This document shows, one piece after another, positions 35,454 to 36,978 of a stretch of 36,978 bases of DNA. Positions within the stretch are counted from its first letter, which is position 1, and each line of letters begins with the position of its first letter. The translations under genes and the position numbers were made by a program. This DNA comes from UBA1444 sp964601085 (GTDB lineage: Bacteria > Bacillota > Negativicutes > UBA1444), in NCBI GenBank assembly GCA_964601085.1, contig CAZRLN010000026.1, forward strand, positions 1 through 36,978, given 5' to 3'. The notes under the pieces are model-generated. The model saw only the letters and a program-made list of their open reading frames with translations. It did not search any database and was not told where the DNA came from.

Positions 35454-36497
35454 CTATTTCAGATTTTTGCAGAATTCCACCAACTGCTTGCCGGCTTCAC
35501 CGGTCCGCTTGATGAACAGTGTTTGCACCGACTCGGTGGCTTTCTGCCACGTGGCGAGTTCGCCCGCCGGTACGACGAAGACCTGCATGCCCTTGTCTTT
35601 CAGAGCTTTCAGAGCCTTATCTTCCTCGTTCTTCACTTCGGCGCGGATGGCGGCTTGCACTTCTTTGGCGGCTTCCTCGATGATCTTTTTCTGGTCGGCC
35701 GAGAGCTTGTTCCAGGCCTTCAGATTGACGGTGGTCACAAATTCGGGGAAGGCGTGGTTGGTCATGGTCAGGTATTTGGTAACTTCGTACATTTTGCGGT
35801 CGAACATCGCGGTGGTGCCGGAAGTCTGACCGTCGATCGTGCCGCGCTGCAAGGCCATGTAGACTTCGCCGGCGCCCATGGAGACGGGGGCGGCGCCCAG
35901 GGCCTTGATGGTTTCGGACGGCAGTTCGCCGTAGCCGCGCAGTTTCAGTCCCTTGAAGTCTTCCGGCTTGGTCAGGGGCAATTTGTTGTTGCCGAACTGT
36001 ACGAAGCCGTAGTCGACCCAGATCAGGGGCTTCACGCCTTTTTTCTGCATTTCGGCGGCCAGGATCTCGCCGACCTTGCCGTCCAGGGCTTTGGCGACTT
36101 TCTCATAACTGGGGAACAGGAACGGAACGTCAAAGATCTCCATGACGGGAATGGCGGAAGCCCACATCGCGGTCGAGTTCATGCCGATCTCGATGCCGCC
36201 GGCCATCAGGGCGTCGTTCATGCTCTTATCGTTATAGAGCTGTCCGGAAGGATAGATTTGAATCGTGATGGCGCCTTTGGATTTTTCGCTGACTTTTTTC
36301 GCGAAGCTGTCCATGCCGCGGGCCATGTGGTTGGTGATAGGCAGGTTGTGCGCCAGTTTGAGCGTGACTTTGTCGGCAGCTTTTTCCGGGGATTGTCCGG
36401 CCGGTTTGGCGCCGCCGCCGCAACCCACGGCGACTACGGCGAATACGATCAGGGCCAGGATGGCAATTAGTCGGTGAAGTGAATGCTGTTTCTTCAT
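35454..36497 (-). CDS. dctP: TRAP transporter solute-binding lipoprotein (DctP)
   Basis: A 347-residue protein with a lipobox-like V-A-V-G-C (Cys26). The DctP fold is seen in VTLKLAHNLPITNHMARGM, IQIYPSGQLYNDKSMNDALMAGGIEIG, the carboxylate-binding arginine in FKGLKLRGYGE, and ALQRGTIDGQTSG. Such proteins bind mono- or dicarboxylates. The ATG follows AGGAGG with 6-nt spacing, 10 nt after the stop of a PEP-mutase-family enzyme, so transport and metabolism of one organic acid are probably coupled. Confidence 0.96.
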   Translation of the reverse strand: MKKQHSLHRLIAILALIVFAVVAVGCGGGAKPAGQSPEKAADKVTLKLAHNLPITNHMARGMDSFAKKVSEKSKGAITIQIYPSGQLYNDKSMNDALMAGGIEIGMNSTAMWASAIPVMEIFDVPFLFPSYEKVAKALDGKVGEILAAEMQKKGVKPLIWVDYGFVQFGNNKLPLTKPEDFKGLKLRGYGELPSETIKALGAAPVSMGAGEVYMALQRGTIDGQTSGTTAMFDRKMYEVTKYLTMTNHAFPEFVTTVNLKAWNKLSADQKKIIEEAAKEVQAAIRAEVKNEEDKALKALKDKGMQVFVVPAGELATWQKATESVQTLFIKRTGEAGKQLVEFCKNLK

Positions 36498-36507
36498 GAG
36501 AATCCTC

Positions 36508-36978
36508 CTATTCCTTTTTGCAGTATTTTTTCTCCAACGCGGCGTATTCCGGCAAGCCGACGAGGGCGTTGAATTCCTGGAAACTGTGCAGCTGGGCGGC
36601 GACGCCGGCGGTTGTTCCCGTGCGCTTCAGTTCGCCGAAGACGGATTCCAGGGCGTGGAAAACGATGTACAGGGCGGTGCAGGGCCAGAACACGATCCGG
36701 AAGCCAAGCTCCTGCAGCTGCGCCGAAGTCAGGAGGGGCGTCTTGCCGCCTTCGACCATGTTGGCGAGCAGGATTTTTCCCGGGAAGGCCCGGCCGATCG
36801 CTTTCAGTTCCGCCTCGTCCTGGGGCGCTTCGATGAACAGGGCGTCGGCCCCGGCGTCAAAGTAGGTCCAGCCGCGCCGGATCGCTTCCTTCAGATCGTA
36901 GACCGCCCGGGAATCAGTGCGGGCGATGATGACCGTATCCGGGTTCGTGCGGGCTTCGACCGCCGCCCGGATCTTGGC
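36508..36978 (-). CDS. Isocitrate lyase/PEP mutase superfamily enzyme, partial (C-terminal 156 residues)
   Basis: The open frame continues past the window end, so the N-terminus and the catalytic K-K-C-G-H-type loop are not visible. The visible part reads VIIARTDSRA, the Mg2+/substrate strand typical of the family, then TYFDAGADALFIEAPQDEAE, KILLANMVEGGKTPLL, LGFRIVFWPCTALY and a helical C-terminus. This matches the methylisocitrate lyase / oxaloacetate decarboxylase / dimethylmalate lyase / carboxyPEP mutase group. These enzymes cleave or rearrange alpha-hydroxy or keto diacids. An internal ATG (36759) would truncate the barrel and is not the start. It is the first visible gene of the TRAP operon, 10 nt before dctP, so a branched C4-C7 dicarboxylate is a plausible cargo. 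Confidence 0.9.
   Translation of the reverse strand, partial: AKIRAAVEARTNPDTVIIARTDSRAVYDLKEAIRRGWTYFDAGADALFIEAPQDEAELKAIGRAFPGKILLANMVEGGKTPLLTSAQLQELGFRIVFWPCTALYIVFHALESVFGELKRTGTTAGVAAQLHSFQEFNALVGLPEYAALEKKYCKKE

Overview
The window looks like chromosomal DNA of a GC-rich, anaerobic, diderm-type Firmicute, plausibly in the Negativicutes. This is an inference from a single-chain pyruvate:ferredoxin oxidoreductase, strong Shine-Dalgarno sites with frequent GTG/TTG starts, consensus sigma-70 promoters, and many short-signal lipoproteins (A-G-C-G-G-G lipoboxes) paired with TRAP and ABC transporters. I see no rRNA, tRNA, CRISPR array, transposase or phage gene.

Layout. 1-5 kb: a CorA magnesium channel gene (minus) with a long structured leader, divergent from nifJ (PFOR). 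5-9.5 kb: a monocistronic solute-binding lipoprotein, an AI-2E/PerM-type membrane protein with an MFS permease, and a convergent EamA exporter. 9.6-15.8 kb (minus): transporter operon I, binding protein - fused permease - ATPase - deoC - secreted alkaline phosphatase, divergent from araD (16.05 kb). 16.8-22.9 kb (minus): operon II, three binding proteins (two are a tandem duplication) - permease - ATPase. 23.1-27.0 kb (minus): operon III, binding protein - permease - ATPase. 27.4-33.6 kb (plus): phoU - mgtC/sapB, then operon IV, binding protein - permease - ATPase - HAD-IIA phosphatase. 33.7-37 kb (minus): a TRAP transporter (dctP-dctQ-dctM) behind a PEP-mutase/isocitrate-lyase family enzyme that runs off the window.

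The dominant theme is seven binding lipoproteins of the 'ferric' FbpA-like family with four complete permease/ATPase sets in about 28 kb. The ferric tyrosine pair of FbpA appears to be missing in all seven. The transporter genes are mixed with a secreted alkaline phosphatase, a sugar-phosphate-type HAD phosphatase, deoxyribose-phosphate aldolase, ribulose-phosphate epimerase, PhoU and MgtC. My working interpretation (inference) is an organophosphate or phosphosugar scavenging island rather than iron uptake. AfuABC, a 'ferric' system shown to carry sugar phosphates, is the precedent.

The most notable regulatory structures are: (i) the corA leader, with a consensus promoter, an upstream ORF and two mutually exclusive helices controlling the corA ribosome-binding site; (ii) a similar terminator/antiterminator leader in front of operons II and III, with a weaker look-alike before phoU; (iii) strong hairpins between binding-protein and permease genes in operons II and IV; and (iv) a 22-bp perfect inverted repeat between araD and operon II.
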